A stretch of 64,000 nucleotides of DNA, taken from G963665495 sp963677785 (GTDB taxonomy: Bacteria; Desulfobacterota; Desulfovibrionia; Desulfovibrionales; Desulfovibrionaceae). Where the stretch lies: NCBI GenBank assembly GCA_963677785.2, contig CAXXDH010000003.1, positions 3,286,001-3,350,000 of the forward strand, read 5' to 3'. Shown one piece after another: positions 51,826-60,893 of this stretch. Position 1 is the stretch's first letter. Each line of letters opens with the position of its first letter. Made by a program: the position numbers and the translations under genes. The notes under the pieces are model-generated. The model had not been told where the DNA came from, did not search any database, and saw only the letters and a list, made by a program, of their open reading frames with translations.

Positions 51826-53664
51826 TTAAAAGCTCTGTCCGAGAGTAATATAGAATTGATAGGGCGCGTCCGTTCCCGAACGTCCGTTGAGCGGAACAGC
51901 GAAATCCAACCCCACCGGGCCAAAGGGGCTGTAATAGCGCAGGCCGATGCCCGCGCCCAGGAAAGGATCGTCAAAAGTCGGCAGCTGTTCGGAATAGGCC
52001 CGGCCCGCGTCCACGAAAAAGTTCAGCCCGTATTTTTCCAAAAAGCGGAAGCGTATTTCCGCAGTGGCGTCCATTACCGAACGGCCGCCCACCGGATCGT
52101 CGTTCTTCAGGTCTCCAGCGTATTGGTGCGCAAAACCGCGTACCGAGCCCATACCGCCGGAATAGTAGCGAATGTCCGCGGGCAGGTCGTCGAGAGTAAT
52201 ACCGAAACTGCTGCCGAAATTGGCGCGCAAGGCCAGGATGACCATTTTTTCGGAAACCAGCTGCAGGAAATGCGTATAGGATACGAGCGTCTGCCCAAAG
52301 GCGTTGGGAATGCCGGACAAGGGCCCGTAAGGCGCGCCCCAGAGCGAGAGCAGTCCGCCCGCTGAGGGGTCGAGCAGGTCGTTGCGGGTGTCCCAGGAAA
52401 GTTTGGCCGGAATGGAAATATAGGAGTAGCGGGTGGTTTCGTCGTCCTGTGTGACGTCGGCCATGCGGTAGGAGGATCCCAGGCCCACGGTGATTTTTTT
52501 GTTCAAGCGCCGTTCGATGCCGACGGTCAGCTCAGCTGAGTCGCTGTCGTAGGCGTCCCGGCGTTCCCGCAGCATTTTGCCTTTGGCCACCAGATCCTGT
52601 TCCTTGGTGAACAGGCTGGGTTTGCGAAAGTCGGCCGTGAAGGACTGCTGCTTCATGTCGCCGTCAATGGCCAGCTTGAGCAGTTCACCCCGGCCGAATA
52701 TGGAACGGTGTTCCCAGCCGATCTTGCCGCCGGGGCCGTCGTCCGAGCGGTAGCGTACGCCTGCGCTGAAAGTCCGGGGTTTGCGTTCGACCACGTCGAT
52801 GGTCAAGGGAAGATAGCCTTCGGCGTTCACTTTGTCCGGATCAATGCGCGCCAGGCTGAACAGACCGCTGCGGATCAGGGCATTGCGGCATTTTTCCGCG
52901 AGTTCCGCGTCATAGGGCGCGCCGTATTCCCAGGTAATGAAGGTCCTGGCGTAATCTTCCTTGACGTTCTTGAGGCCGCTGAAAGAGGTTTTGCCGAATT
53001 TGGCTTTTCTCCCGGCAGCGACGTCCAGGGTCAGGTTGACCTTGTTGTCGGCAAAATTGGCAATGATTTTTTGTGAAGCGATTTTGGGAAACGGGTAGCT
53101 TTGGTTGCGCAGTTTTTTGAGAATGGCGCTTTTCGCCTCGGAAACCTGGACGGCGGCATAAGGCTTGCCGGCGACAATTCCGGTATCCGCGGGAGACGGC
53201 AGCTCAGGCGGATCGCCTTCCGGCGTAGATGAGACAAACACCACGTTGTCCCAGTTGAAACGCGGACCAGGTGTGATTTGAAAGTTGACAGTGGGCGGCT
53301 GGGTGGATTCCTTCAGCGTTGGGGCGACCTTGGCTTTGAAATAACCGAAACTGCGCAGCACCTGCATGAAGGCGTCGATGTCACCTGTCATACGCCTTTT
53401 CAGAAGCAGAATGCTTTCGGGGGGCGTTTTCTGCAGCGTGAAGCATTTGGAAACCGCCTGAAAGGCTTCCAGCATCTCTTCGGTGGGCGATCCGGATATC
53501 ACAGGCTGGTAGGCAATACCAGGGGCAGCGGTCTGTTCCTCGCCCGCGGCGTCCGGAGCGGCAGCCAGACAGAGCCCGGGCGGCAGGAGCAGGGCAATCA
53601 GACAGAAGAAGCTGCAGACAACAACAGGAAGAGAGTTCGAAACGCGTAGCGGCAGAGTACGCAT
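51826..53664 (-). CDS. tamA: TamA-like outer membrane assembly protein (Omp85 family)
   Basis: About 612 aa from ATG at 53664 (MRTLPLRV), with AGGGGG 5 nt upstream; a start 14 codons earlier is less likely. A signal peptide (VVVCSFFCLIALLLPPGLCLA) is followed by POTRA-like domains (residues 60-290) and a 16-strand barrel. The barrel holds the Omp85 motif YYSGGMGSVRGFAHQYAG and ends in aromatic QFYITLGQSF. It is directly followed by tamB, the standard pair. Confidence 0.93.
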   Translation of the reverse strand: MRTLPLRVSNSLPVVVCSFFCLIALLLPPGLCLAAAPDAAGEEQTAAPGIAYQPVISGSPTEEMLEAFQAVSKCFTLQKTPPESILLLKRRMTGDIDAFMQVLRSFGYFKAKVAPTLKESTQPPTVNFQITPGPRFNWDNVVFVSSTPEGDPPELPSPADTGIVAGKPYAAVQVSEAKSAILKKLRNQSYPFPKIASQKIIANFADNKVNLTLDVAAGRKAKFGKTSFSGLKNVKEDYARTFITWEYGAPYDAELAEKCRNALIRSGLFSLARIDPDKVNAEGYLPLTIDVVERKPRTFSAGVRYRSDDGPGGKIGWEHRSIFGRGELLKLAIDGDMKQQSFTADFRKPSLFTKEQDLVAKGKMLRERRDAYDSDSAELTVGIERRLNKKITVGLGSSYRMADVTQDDETTRYSYISIPAKLSWDTRNDLLDPSAGGLLSLWGAPYGPLSGIPNAFGQTLVSYTHFLQLVSEKMVILALRANFGSSFGITLDDLPADIRYYSGGMGSVRGFAHQYAGDLKNDDPVGGRSVMDATAEIRFRFLEKYGLNFFVDAGRAYSEQLPTFDDPFLGAGIGLRYYSPFGPVGLDFAVPLNGRSGTDAPYQFYITLGQSF

Positions 53665-54210
53665 GCATACCCCCTGCAAAGGGATGTAGATGTTAACGTG
53701 CTGCATTTGTCTAGTTTTTTTAAAAAATTGAAGGAAGTCCCAGAAACTCTAGAGTAACTTCTTTGATTTTCTAGCATGGCATGTGCCTGGAGTCCAGCAC
53801 GGAACCGAATACGACTGCACGAGGTTTTTTAGGCCGTTGACTGATCGGGGCGACAGCAGGAAAGCAAGTGCTGTACTATCATGGCACAAGGGTTCATTTT
53901 TCACTGATGTTGAAATAAATAGAATAAATGAAATATAATTTATGAAACCATTATTGTGTTGATTGGTGACGCAAATGGAGCAGGTGCACCATTAATTCGT
54001 AAACGGATAGTCTCCGACAAAAAAGGTCTACTACATACGGAAGTGCCGAAAGAATCACAGGGGCAGTGCAAATTGCTTTCAGGGATTGCTGCAGTCAAAG
54101 CGATGTTACTTATATTGAATGCTGTAATGACAGGGAGAATTGTTTTGTAGGAGGATGTTATACAATCATGACCACAAACGGGCAGACTGTTGACGGCCGT
54201 TTTGAATAAC
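53665..54210. other. Intergenic region upstream of tamA, with an unassigned open stretch
   Basis: About 550 bp that should include the tamA promoter (minus strand). A plus-strand open stretch from 53938 to 54150 encodes IGDANGAGAPLIRKRIVSDK and a hydrophobic end, but has no ribosome-binding site, starts right after a stop and matches no family I know. It may be a gene fragment. Confidence 0.4.
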
Positions 54211-54245
54211 AGAGCCTCCATCCGCAAAAAGCGGGTGGAGGCTCT
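54211..54245 (-). terminator. Hairpin terminator downstream of rubredoxin
   Basis: AGAGCCTCCA and TGGAGGCTCT plus CCGC/GCGG form a near-perfect 14-bp stem with an A5 loop, 38 bp after the rubredoxin stop. The T-tract is poor. The arms resemble the 13187 terminator (GAGCCTCC/GGAGGCTC). Confidence 0.65.
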
Positions 54246-54283
54246 ATATAAGTCGTTAACTGAGCCGCCGTAAGCGGCACACA

Positions 54284-54442
54284 TCAGTCCACTTTTTCAA
54301 AATACTCTTTTTCCGCACCGCATTTCGGGCAGACCCAGTCCTCTGGCAGGTCTTCAAAAGCCGTACCGGCCAGGATGTTGTTTTCAGGATCCCCTTCGGC
54401 AGGGTCGTAGACATATCCGCAGGGACATTCCCATTTTTCCAT
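54284..54442 (-). CDS. Rubredoxin with shortened first metal-binding knuckle
   Basis: 52 aa from ATG at 54442, with GGAGG 7 nt upstream. The body is a classic rubredoxin (GYVYDPAEGDP, GTAFEDLPEDWVCPKCG). The second iron knuckle is the normal CPKCG. The first reads ECPCGY, i.e. C6-P-C8, one residue shorter than the usual CxxCG. It carries electrons in the cytoplasm, often to oxygen- or superoxide-detoxifying enzymes. It is monocistronic, with a palindrome in its upstream region. Confidence 0.93.
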   Translation of the reverse strand: MEKWECPCGYVYDPAEGDPENNILAGTAFEDLPEDWVCPKCGAEKEYFEKVD

Positions 54443-54477
54443 TACAATACCTCCGTACGCAGGGTTTGCGGAACAGC

Positions 54478-54506
54478 CCGATTTCAGACACGAGGCCTGA
54501 AATCGG
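54478..54506. promoter_or_regulatory. Perfect palindrome upstream of rubredoxin
   Basis: CCGATTTCAG and CTGAAATCGG are perfect 10-bp inverted repeats with a 9-nt spacer, 36 bp before the rubredoxin start. It could be a regulator site or a leader hairpin. Which of the two it is cannot be told from sequence. Confidence 0.4.
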
Positions 54507-54780
54507 TAACTTCTGGTGTGTATAGTCTTTAATTGGAGATGGTTGGGGGAAAAGTCAAGAGCGGCGGAAGCAAATACCCCGCCCTCCTGCATAGTGAAAA
54601 TGTTAGAATTCGGGATACAGCCAAAGCTTCATCTCGTATTTTGACAGGATCAGGCAAGATTTTCGGCGAACCGGCTATTCAAATTTTCAGATGAAAAACG
54701 TATCAAAAAAATCGTTCAAGGGCACAGCCCGCTCAAGGCTGTGGCTTTACTACTACCATACGGATAGAAGGAGACGTGGA

Positions 54781-55935
54781 ATGTTGTACAGGACAATGCC
54801 GAAAAATGGAGACCGTCTTTCGATTCTGGGATACGGATGCATGCGTTTGCCCAAGGTGGGCGACAAAATAGACGAAAAACGGGCCATTGCCCAGATTCGG
54901 AGCGGCATAGACGCGGGCATCAACTACCTCGACACTGCCTGGCCCTATCATGACGGCCAGAGCGAGTATCTGCTCGGCAAGGCCTTGAAGGACGGGTACA
55001 GGGACAAGGTCAAGGTGGCGACCAAACTGCCCACCTGGGCGGTGGACACCCGGGAGGATATGGACAAATTCCTGAATACCCAGCTGCAGAAGCTCGGGGT
55101 GGAGCGGATCGATTATTATCTGGTTCATGCGCTTTTCGGCGCGTCCTGGGAACGAATGGCGGATTTGGGTGTACGTGATTTTCTGGACCAGGCCAAACAG
55201 GACGGACGCATTGCTAATGCGGGATTTTCCTTTCACGGCCAATCCGACGAGTTCGTGCGTATTGTCGACGACTACGCCTGGGATTTTTGCCAGATCCAGT
55301 ATAACTTTCTTGACGAGGAATACCAGGCCGGGACAAAGGGGTTGCAGTACGCTGCCTCCAAAGATCTCGGGGTGATCATTATGGAACCCCTGCGCGGGGG
55401 CAACCTTGCCATGCCGGAGGCGCCTCCGGCCATTGCGGAAATCTGGGCCCAGGCCGACACAAAGCGTACGCCCGCGGAATGGGGGCTGCGTTGGGTCTGG
55501 AACCACCCGGAAGTGACGGTGGTGCTTTCGGGCATGAACGATGAAGAACATATCCGGGAGAATCTGGCCATTGCCGCTGATGCCGAGCCTGACTCGCTCA
55601 GCGAAAAAGAGCTGGAGCTTGTTGCCGGGGCGACACGGAAATATCAGGAACTCATGCCCGTGGGCTGCACCGGCTGCGCCTATTGCATGCCGTGCCCCAT
55701 GGATGTCATGATCCCCAAGTGTTTTGATTTTTACAACCGGGTGCATATGTTCGGCAATGCCAAGGAGTGGAGACGGCTGTACAATAATTTTGTGAGCGGA
55801 CGACTGAGCGGCACCCCAAGCGGTTATGCCTCCCAATGCGTGGCCTGCGGCGCGTGTCTGGAAAAATGCCCGCAGCATATCAATATCCCGGAGCTCATGG
55901 AAAAAGTCGCGGCGGTTATGGAAGCCGAGGACTGA
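54781..55935 (+). CDS. Aldo/keto reductase with C-terminal 4Fe-4S ferredoxin domain
   Basis: 384 aa from ATG at 54781, with GAAGGAG upstream. The aldo/keto reductase catalytic set is visible: Asp and Tyr in INYLDTAWPYHDGQ, Lys in VATKLP and His in YYLVHAL. The last 90 residues hold a cysteine-rich CTGCAYCMPCP and CVACGACLEKCP, a ferredoxin-like domain with two possible [4Fe-4S] clusters. Such fusions are common in anaerobes; the natural substrate is unknown. It is divergent from the rubredoxin gene. Confidence 0.9.
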   Translation: MLYRTMPKNGDRLSILGYGCMRLPKVGDKIDEKRAIAQIRSGIDAGINYLDTAWPYHDGQSEYLLGKALKDGYRDKVKVATKLPTWAVDTREDMDKFLNTQLQKLGVERIDYYLVHALFGASWERMADLGVRDFLDQAKQDGRIANAGFSFHGQSDEFVRIVDDYAWDFCQIQYNFLDEEYQAGTKGLQYAASKDLGVIIMEPLRGGNLAMPEAPPAIAEIWAQADTKRTPAEWGLRWVWNHPEVTVVLSGMNDEEHIRENLAIAADAEPDSLSEKELELVAGATRKYQELMPVGCTGCAYCMPCPMDVMIPKCFDFYNRVHMFGNAKEWRRLYNNFVSGRLSGTPSGYASQCVACGACLEKCPQHINIPELMEKVAAVMEAED

Positions 55936-56010
55936 CCCTTTCACGCGGGCTTGCGTATATCCCGTTTAGCGATCAACCTGCCAAGCGTACCCGGCAGCTG
56001 TGACAGGACT

Positions 56011-57333
56011 ATGAACATGAAAATACTCTACTACGACTGCTTTGCCGGCATCAGCGGCGACATGAATCTGGCCGCCATGGTGGATCTGGGCGTGGATGCC
56101 GCTTACCTGGCTGCGGAACTCGGCAAACTCGGGCTGGAGCAGGAGTTTGAGCTCAAAATCTCGGAGGCGATCCGCCAGGGCATCCGGGGGACGCGCGCGG
56201 ACGTACTGCTGTTCAACCGGGAAACACTGCACGCCAAAGAGCACGCGCATGGCCACGAGCACCATGACCATGCCCATCATGATCATGGTCACGAACACGA
56301 GCACGAACACGGACATGGCGCTCACCGCAACCTGGCGGACATCGAAGCCATCATCCGCCACAGCGCGTTGCCGCAACAGGTGCAGGAAACGAGTCTGCGC
56401 ATATTCACGAAACTCGCGGCTGCCGAGGCGCGGGTGCATGGCAAGGGCATCAACGAGGTCCATTTTCACGAGGTGGGCGCCACGGATTCCATAGTGGACA
56501 TCGTGGGCGCGGCCATCTGTTTTCATTGCCTGGGCGTGGACGCGGTATGGGCTGCGCCCGTGGAACTGGGCGGCGGATTTGTCCACTGCGCTCACGGTAC
56601 CATGCCCGTACCTGCCCCTGCCACGGCGGAGATTCTGCAGGGCGTTCCCACCACGCGCGGCACGGTGGCGCACGAGGCCACCACCCCCACGGGCGCGGCG
56701 ATTCTGGCCACGCTTGCGGACCGTTTTACGTGTTCCCCGGCCATGGTCGCGCATAAAACCGGCTACGGAATAGGCCACCGCGAGACAGACCCGCCCAACG
56801 TGCTGCGCGTGCATCTGGCGCAGACGGAGGAAGAAACCGCACCCCATGGTGTCGTACAACAGGCATGTCTGCTGCAATGCAATATCGACGATATGACAGC
56901 CGAAATGCTCGGGGCGGCCATGGATTTGTTCATGGAAGAAGGGGCCATGGACGTACATTTCACGCCCGTTCTGATGAAAAAGAACCGACCCGCCACAAGC
57001 CTTTCGCTGCTTTGCGGGAATGGGGAGGTGGAGCGTTTCAAGGAGCTGATTTTTCGGCATACTTCAACTCTGGGCGTGAAAAGCATCTCCATCGGCAAAA
57101 CCGTGTTGGAAACCACCTTCGGCACTGTGGAGACGCCCCTTGGTCCGGTAAAGGTCAAAAACGCCTATTTTCAGGGGAAAATGATACGTTCCAAGCCCGA
57201 ATTCGAGGAATGCCGTACGCTGGCCCGGAACAACGGAATTTCTTTGGCCGAAGTGTACGCGCTCATCGAACAACAGAAAAAAGATAACTCCGGCCAGGCT
57301 TCGGATGGTTCAATGCCTGGTACGATCAATTAA
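56011..57333 (+). CDS. larC: LarC, nickel insertion into the nickel-pincer nucleotide cofactor
   Basis: About 440 aa from ATG at 56011 (MNMKILYYDC); ATG at 56017 is an alternative. YDCFAGISGDMNLAAMVDLG is the LarC/DUF111 N-terminal signature. A strongly His-rich segment at about 74-105 (HAHGHEHHDHAHHDHGHEHE) is a likely nickel-holding loop. The C-terminal half contains QCNIDDMTAEMLGAAMD. LarC inserts Ni into the dithiolated pyridinium nucleotide made by LarB and LarE. larB follows 31 bp downstream. Confidence 0.95.
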   Translation: MNMKILYYDCFAGISGDMNLAAMVDLGVDAAYLAAELGKLGLEQEFELKISEAIRQGIRGTRADVLLFNRETLHAKEHAHGHEHHDHAHHDHGHEHEHEHGHGAHRNLADIEAIIRHSALPQQVQETSLRIFTKLAAAEARVHGKGINEVHFHEVGATDSIVDIVGAAICFHCLGVDAVWAAPVELGGGFVHCAHGTMPVPAPATAEILQGVPTTRGTVAHEATTPTGAAILATLADRFTCSPAMVAHKTGYGIGHRETDPPNVLRVHLAQTEEETAPHGVVQQACLLQCNIDDMTAEMLGAAMDLFMEEGAMDVHFTPVLMKKNRPATSLSLLCGNGEVERFKELIFRHTSTLGVKSISIGKTVLETTFGTVETPLGPVKVKNAYFQGKMIRSKPEFEECRTLARNNGISLAEVYALIEQQKKDNSGQASDGSMPGTIN

Positions 57334-57364
57334 AAAAAGACGTTGCAAGGTTGTTGAACAAATT

Positions 57365-58111
57365 ATGGAGACGCAAGAGCAATTACGGCGGCTGCTGGAA
57401 AAAATCCAAGACGGCGGCCTGGATGTGGATCAGGCCTTGGAGCGCCTGCGGGACCTGCCGTTTCTGGATATGGGACACAGCAAAATCGATTTGCACCGTT
57501 CGCTGCGGAACGGATTCCCTGAAGTAATCTACGCGGAAGGCAAAACCGTCGGTCAGGTGGGTGAAATTTTCAGCCGTATGGGGGAGCACGGCAATGTCTT
57601 CGCCACCCGTGTTGCGCCCGAGATGGCCGACCATGTCCTGCAGGTTTGTCCGGACGTCCGGTACAACGCCCTGGGGCGGACGCTGTCCCTGGTCCGGAGA
57701 CCGATTCCCTACGGGCAGGGAAAAATCGCCATTGTCACGGCCGGAACCTCGGACCTGCCCGTTGCCGAAGAGGCCAGAGAAACCTGCGAAATGTTCGGCA
57801 GCAGATCCTGGATCATTTCCGATGTGGGGGTGGCCGGATTGCACCGGCTCTTCGACCGGCTTCCGGAAATCCGTACGGCCCGGGTGATCATCGTGGTTGC
57901 CGGCATGGAAGGGGCGTTGTCCAGCGTCATCGGCGGCATGGTTTCCCAACCCATCATCGCGGTACCCACCTCCGTGGGGTACGGAGCGGCTTTCTCCGGA
58001 CTGGCCGCGCTGCTGGGCATGCTCACCTCCTGCGCCAGCGGCGTCACCGTGGTTAACATCGACAACGGCTTTGGAGCAGCCTGCGCGGCCTGCAAAATAA
58101 ACAGGCTCTGA
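57365..58111 (+). CDS. larB: LarB, pyridinium biscarboxylic acid mononucleotide synthase
   Basis: 248 aa from ATG at 57365. The PurE-like C-terminal domain is clear: IAIVTAGTSDLPVAEEA, VGVAGLHRLFDRL, VVAGMEGALSSVIGG and PTSVGYGAAFSGLAALLGML. LarB carboxylates and hydrolyses nicotinic acid adenine dinucleotide in the first step of nickel-pincer cofactor synthesis. It pairs with larC in one operon. larE and the cofactor-using racemase larA are not in the window. Confidence 0.94.
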   Translation: METQEQLRRLLEKIQDGGLDVDQALERLRDLPFLDMGHSKIDLHRSLRNGFPEVIYAEGKTVGQVGEIFSRMGEHGNVFATRVAPEMADHVLQVCPDVRYNALGRTLSLVRRPIPYGQGKIAIVTAGTSDLPVAEEARETCEMFGSRSWIISDVGVAGLHRLFDRLPEIRTARVIIVVAGMEGALSSVIGGMVSQPIIAVPTSVGYGAAFSGLAALLGMLTSCASGVTVVNIDNGFGAACAACKINRL

Positions 58112-58363
58112 GTCGTTCAAGCAAGGTACGAACTGCTTTCTTATTCAAGATTCGGCGCTGCTTTGGCAGTTCCTCCATCCGGACAACCTGTGTCAATTTT
58201 GTTTGCGTTGCCGATTAAGTGTTGCTTGATTGTGAAAACATGATAGTAAGCCTGTAAGAACTCTGTTGATGCTATGGTCTGCCGTGCCGTGAGCTTTCCG
58301 GCGGCGGTATGGTTACGGCGGCCAGGCAGCAAGCGGCAACCCAGGCCGGACAAAGGAGGGCGT

Positions 58364-60331
58364 ATGTTCAATCTTTCGGCATTGGGGCCAAAAGTCAACG
58401 GCAATACGGTTTGTTTCAGGATCGCACTTCCCAGCATCGAGCAAGCTGCGGGGTTTTCCGTAAAAGTGCTGGTCATCAGCAAGCAGGATCAATTCAATCC
58501 GCGAATCGACGCCGCAGAATACCCCCTCGCGCCCGCCGGAGGACTGGACATGTGGGGAGACCTGCCTGCAACCATCTGGCAAAGCAAGGATATTCTCCTG
58601 AACGCGGGCGCCTATCTCTATCGTTTTGAGATAACCGGTCCGGTCGATGGAACGAACATCACGACCCGCAGCCTGTATTTCGGCGATCCCTGCGCGCGGG
58701 AAACGGACTCCGGCGTTTTTTCGGTGGTGCGTATCGGAGAACAGAAAGAGTTTACGTGGGAGGACGCCGCTTACCGCGTGCCGCCCCTGGACGAGCTTAT
58801 CATCTATGAGCTGAATGTGGCGGAATTCGGCCGGACGTTTCAGGGGATCACGGACCGTATCCCTTATCTGAAAAGCCTTGGGATCAATGTGCTCGAGCTG
58901 ATGCCCATCAGCAGCATTGCCGAACCCACGCGCTGGGGCTACATGCCGATTTTCCATTTTGCGCCCGAAGAACGTTTCGGCCCGCCCGATTCGCTGCGCC
59001 GGATGGTGGATGCTTGCCACCGCAACGGCATTGCCGTGATACTGGACATGGTTTTCGCCCATGTGGACGCCATGTTTCCCTACCAGGCGGGCTATGAGCG
59101 CTTTTTCGAATTGTGGTCGGACAACGAATATACGGATGCGGGCGGCAGGCATCTTTCCCCGAATCCGCTTTTGTGCGCCTACTCGAACTTTGGCCACAAG
59201 AATGATTGGCGAATGCGCTCGACAGTGGAATTTTATACGGCGGTCAACAAGTTTTGGATTGAAGAATATCATGTCGATGGTTTCCGATATGACCATGTAA
59301 ACGGATACCTGGACCATTCGCCAGGGGCATCAGTGAATTGGGGCCACTACCGTCCGACGTTTACGGCGTTGCAGGAGTTGTCTTTGAATACTTACAGGGA
59401 GTCCAAGGCTCACCAGCGTTTTGGCGCTGCCGAGGGGGCGTCCCGGATTATTCAGATTACCGAAGACCTCGACGAAAGCGCTTATCATCTGGCGGCATCA
59501 ACGCCGGGGGCCATCAATGGCAATTGGGAAAAACGATTGTTCGAAGTCGCCAGCAGTATGGCCACGTATTCGTATCTCAACGAATCTCTGGGGGAGAAAC
59601 TTCTGCTGACCGGTGACCATTTCGACCAACAGGGGTATACTGGAACGAAAACAGCGGATGGCGATATCATTCCGGCCCTGCCCGTACAATATATCGAGTC
59701 GCATGACGAATGCCGGCTTATGTACCGGCTGCAGAAAGGCGAAAGTCTTTCAGACGGAGGCTATAATTACGTCCACGGATTGGAGGGCGCGGACTGGTAC
59801 AGATTGCAACCCTATGCCATTGCCCTGATGACCTGCGTGGGTATTCCCATGCTCTGGGCCGGGCAGGAATTTGCTGAAAACACAGGCTTAAACTACGGGG
59901 AAATGGTCCGGGTACGCGGATACCGTCCGCTGCATTGGGATTACTTTTACAATCCGGACAGAGATTCCGGCGAAGGCACGGTCCTGCCTTTGGTGACCCT
60001 CTATCGTCATCTGGGGACTTTGCGCCGGCAGCACCCCGCCTTGCGTTCGCCCAGAGGACACGGACGGCAGGAGTTTTGGGACAGGGCCTTGAAAGTGTTG
60101 GTCTATCGTCGCTGGCAGGACGATGAAGTTATCGTGGTGGCCTTGAATTTTGCGGACACCGCGTGCTCCGTGCCTATAACTTTCGGCCATACGGGGACCT
60201 GGCGGGATGTGCTGGAAGCCAGTTATGGAACAACGCCCGTCTATTCGGAGGTCGTCACCGATACCCAGGTGTCGCATTGGGTTTCCATCCCGAGCAATTT
60301 CGGGCGGCTGCTGCGTCTGGAAGGTCCTTGA
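58364..60331 (+). CDS. GH13 alpha-amylase superfamily protein
   Basis: About 655 aa from ATG at 58364, with AAAGGAGGG upstream. An N-terminal beta-sandwich domain (about residues 1-120, CBM48-like) precedes a TIM barrel. GH13 regions I-IV appear as ILDMVFAHVD, GFRYDHVNGYLD, ITEDLDESAY and YIESHDE, giving the catalytic nucleophile Asp, acid/base Glu and transition-state Asp. Architecture suggests a glycogen/maltooligosaccharide enzyme such as a branching, debranching or trehalohydrolase-like protein. No signal peptide, so it is cytoplasmic. Specificity cannot be set from motifs alone. Confidence 0.9.
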   Translation: MFNLSALGPKVNGNTVCFRIALPSIEQAAGFSVKVLVISKQDQFNPRIDAAEYPLAPAGGLDMWGDLPATIWQSKDILLNAGAYLYRFEITGPVDGTNITTRSLYFGDPCARETDSGVFSVVRIGEQKEFTWEDAAYRVPPLDELIIYELNVAEFGRTFQGITDRIPYLKSLGINVLELMPISSIAEPTRWGYMPIFHFAPEERFGPPDSLRRMVDACHRNGIAVILDMVFAHVDAMFPYQAGYERFFELWSDNEYTDAGGRHLSPNPLLCAYSNFGHKNDWRMRSTVEFYTAVNKFWIEEYHVDGFRYDHVNGYLDHSPGASVNWGHYRPTFTALQELSLNTYRESKAHQRFGAAEGASRIIQITEDLDESAYHLAASTPGAINGNWEKRLFEVASSMATYSYLNESLGEKLLLTGDHFDQQGYTGTKTADGDIIPALPVQYIESHDECRLMYRLQKGESLSDGGYNYVHGLEGADWYRLQPYAIALMTCVGIPMLWAGQEFAENTGLNYGEMVRVRGYRPLHWDYFYNPDRDSGEGTVLPLVTLYRHLGTLRRQHPALRSPRGHGRQEFWDRALKVLVYRRWQDDEVIVVALNFADTACSVPITFGHTGTWRDVLEASYGTTPVYSEVVTDTQVSHWVSIPSNFGRLLRLEGP

Positions 60332-60361
60332 CCGACTCCGAACATACGTGAATCAACGCGC

Positions 60362-60403
60362 CAGGGGCGTTTTCATTTTGCCACGGGTTTGAAAACGCCC
60401 CTG
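60362..60403. repeat. Perfect 14-bp inverted repeat between convergent genes
   Basis: CAGGGGCGTTTTCA and TGAAAACGCCCCTG are perfectly complementary with a 14-nt loop. The element lies 30 bp after the GH13 stop and overlaps the 3' end of ybaK (stop at 60373). It probably terminates or stabilises convergent transcripts, but lacks a T-tract. Confidence 0.6.
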
Positions 60404-60837
60404 ACCAGCCTGGCGAGATCCTGGGGAGCGAGTTCGATGTCCAATCCCCGGCGTCCGCCGCTGACAAAGATGGTCTTGAATTGTTCGGCCGAACTGTCCA
60501 GAATGGTCGGAAGCGCCTTTTTCTGGCCAAGCGGACTGACGCCGCCGACAACATATCCCGTCGTACGCTCTACCTGCCGTACGTCGGCCATGGCGACCTT
60601 TTTGGCGCCAACGGCCTTGGCCAGCAGTTTGAGGTCGAGGTGCAGCAGCACCGGCACCACGGCCACCACCAGATCCTTGCCGTTGGCCACCACCAGCGTC
60701 TTGAAGACCCGTTCCGGGGCAATCCCCAGTTTTTCAGCGGCTTCCTTGCCGTAGGCTTCGGCTGCGGGGTCGTGCTCGTATTCGTGTATGTTGAAAGGAA
60801 TTTTGGCTTTTTTCGCCATATTGATTGCGGGAGTCAT
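60373..60837 (-). CDS. ybaK: YbaK/EbsC-type Cys-tRNA(Pro)/Cys-tRNA(Cys) deacylase
   Basis: 154 aa. The YbaK fold shows the conserved K46 in RVFKTLVV, the GGVSPLGQKKALP loop and FVSGGRRGLDIEL. It hydrolyses mischarged Cys-tRNA(Pro). The start is uncertain between ATG at 60837 (MTPAIN) and 60819 (MAKKAK), neither with a good ribosome-binding site. Its last codons lie in the inverted repeat. Confidence 0.93.
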   Translation of the reverse strand: MTPAINMAKKAKIPFNIHEYEHDPAAEAYGKEAAEKLGIAPERVFKTLVVANGKDLVVAVVPVLLHLDLKLLAKAVGAKKVAMADVRQVERTTGYVVGGVSPLGQKKALPTILDSSAEQFKTIFVSGGRRGLDIELAPQDLARLVRGVFKPVAK

Positions 60838-60893
60838 GGACCGATTCTATGCGGGGCCGGTTCGGCTGGCAAGCGAAGAATAAAGGCGGCAGT

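Noticed and set aside
48004..52365. Very long plus-strand open frame (over 1400 codons) opposite tamB
   Set aside because: Antisense to a clear TamB/TamA pair; the translation is low-complexity Q/G/R/H typical of a GC-skewed shadow frame and has no ribosome-binding site.
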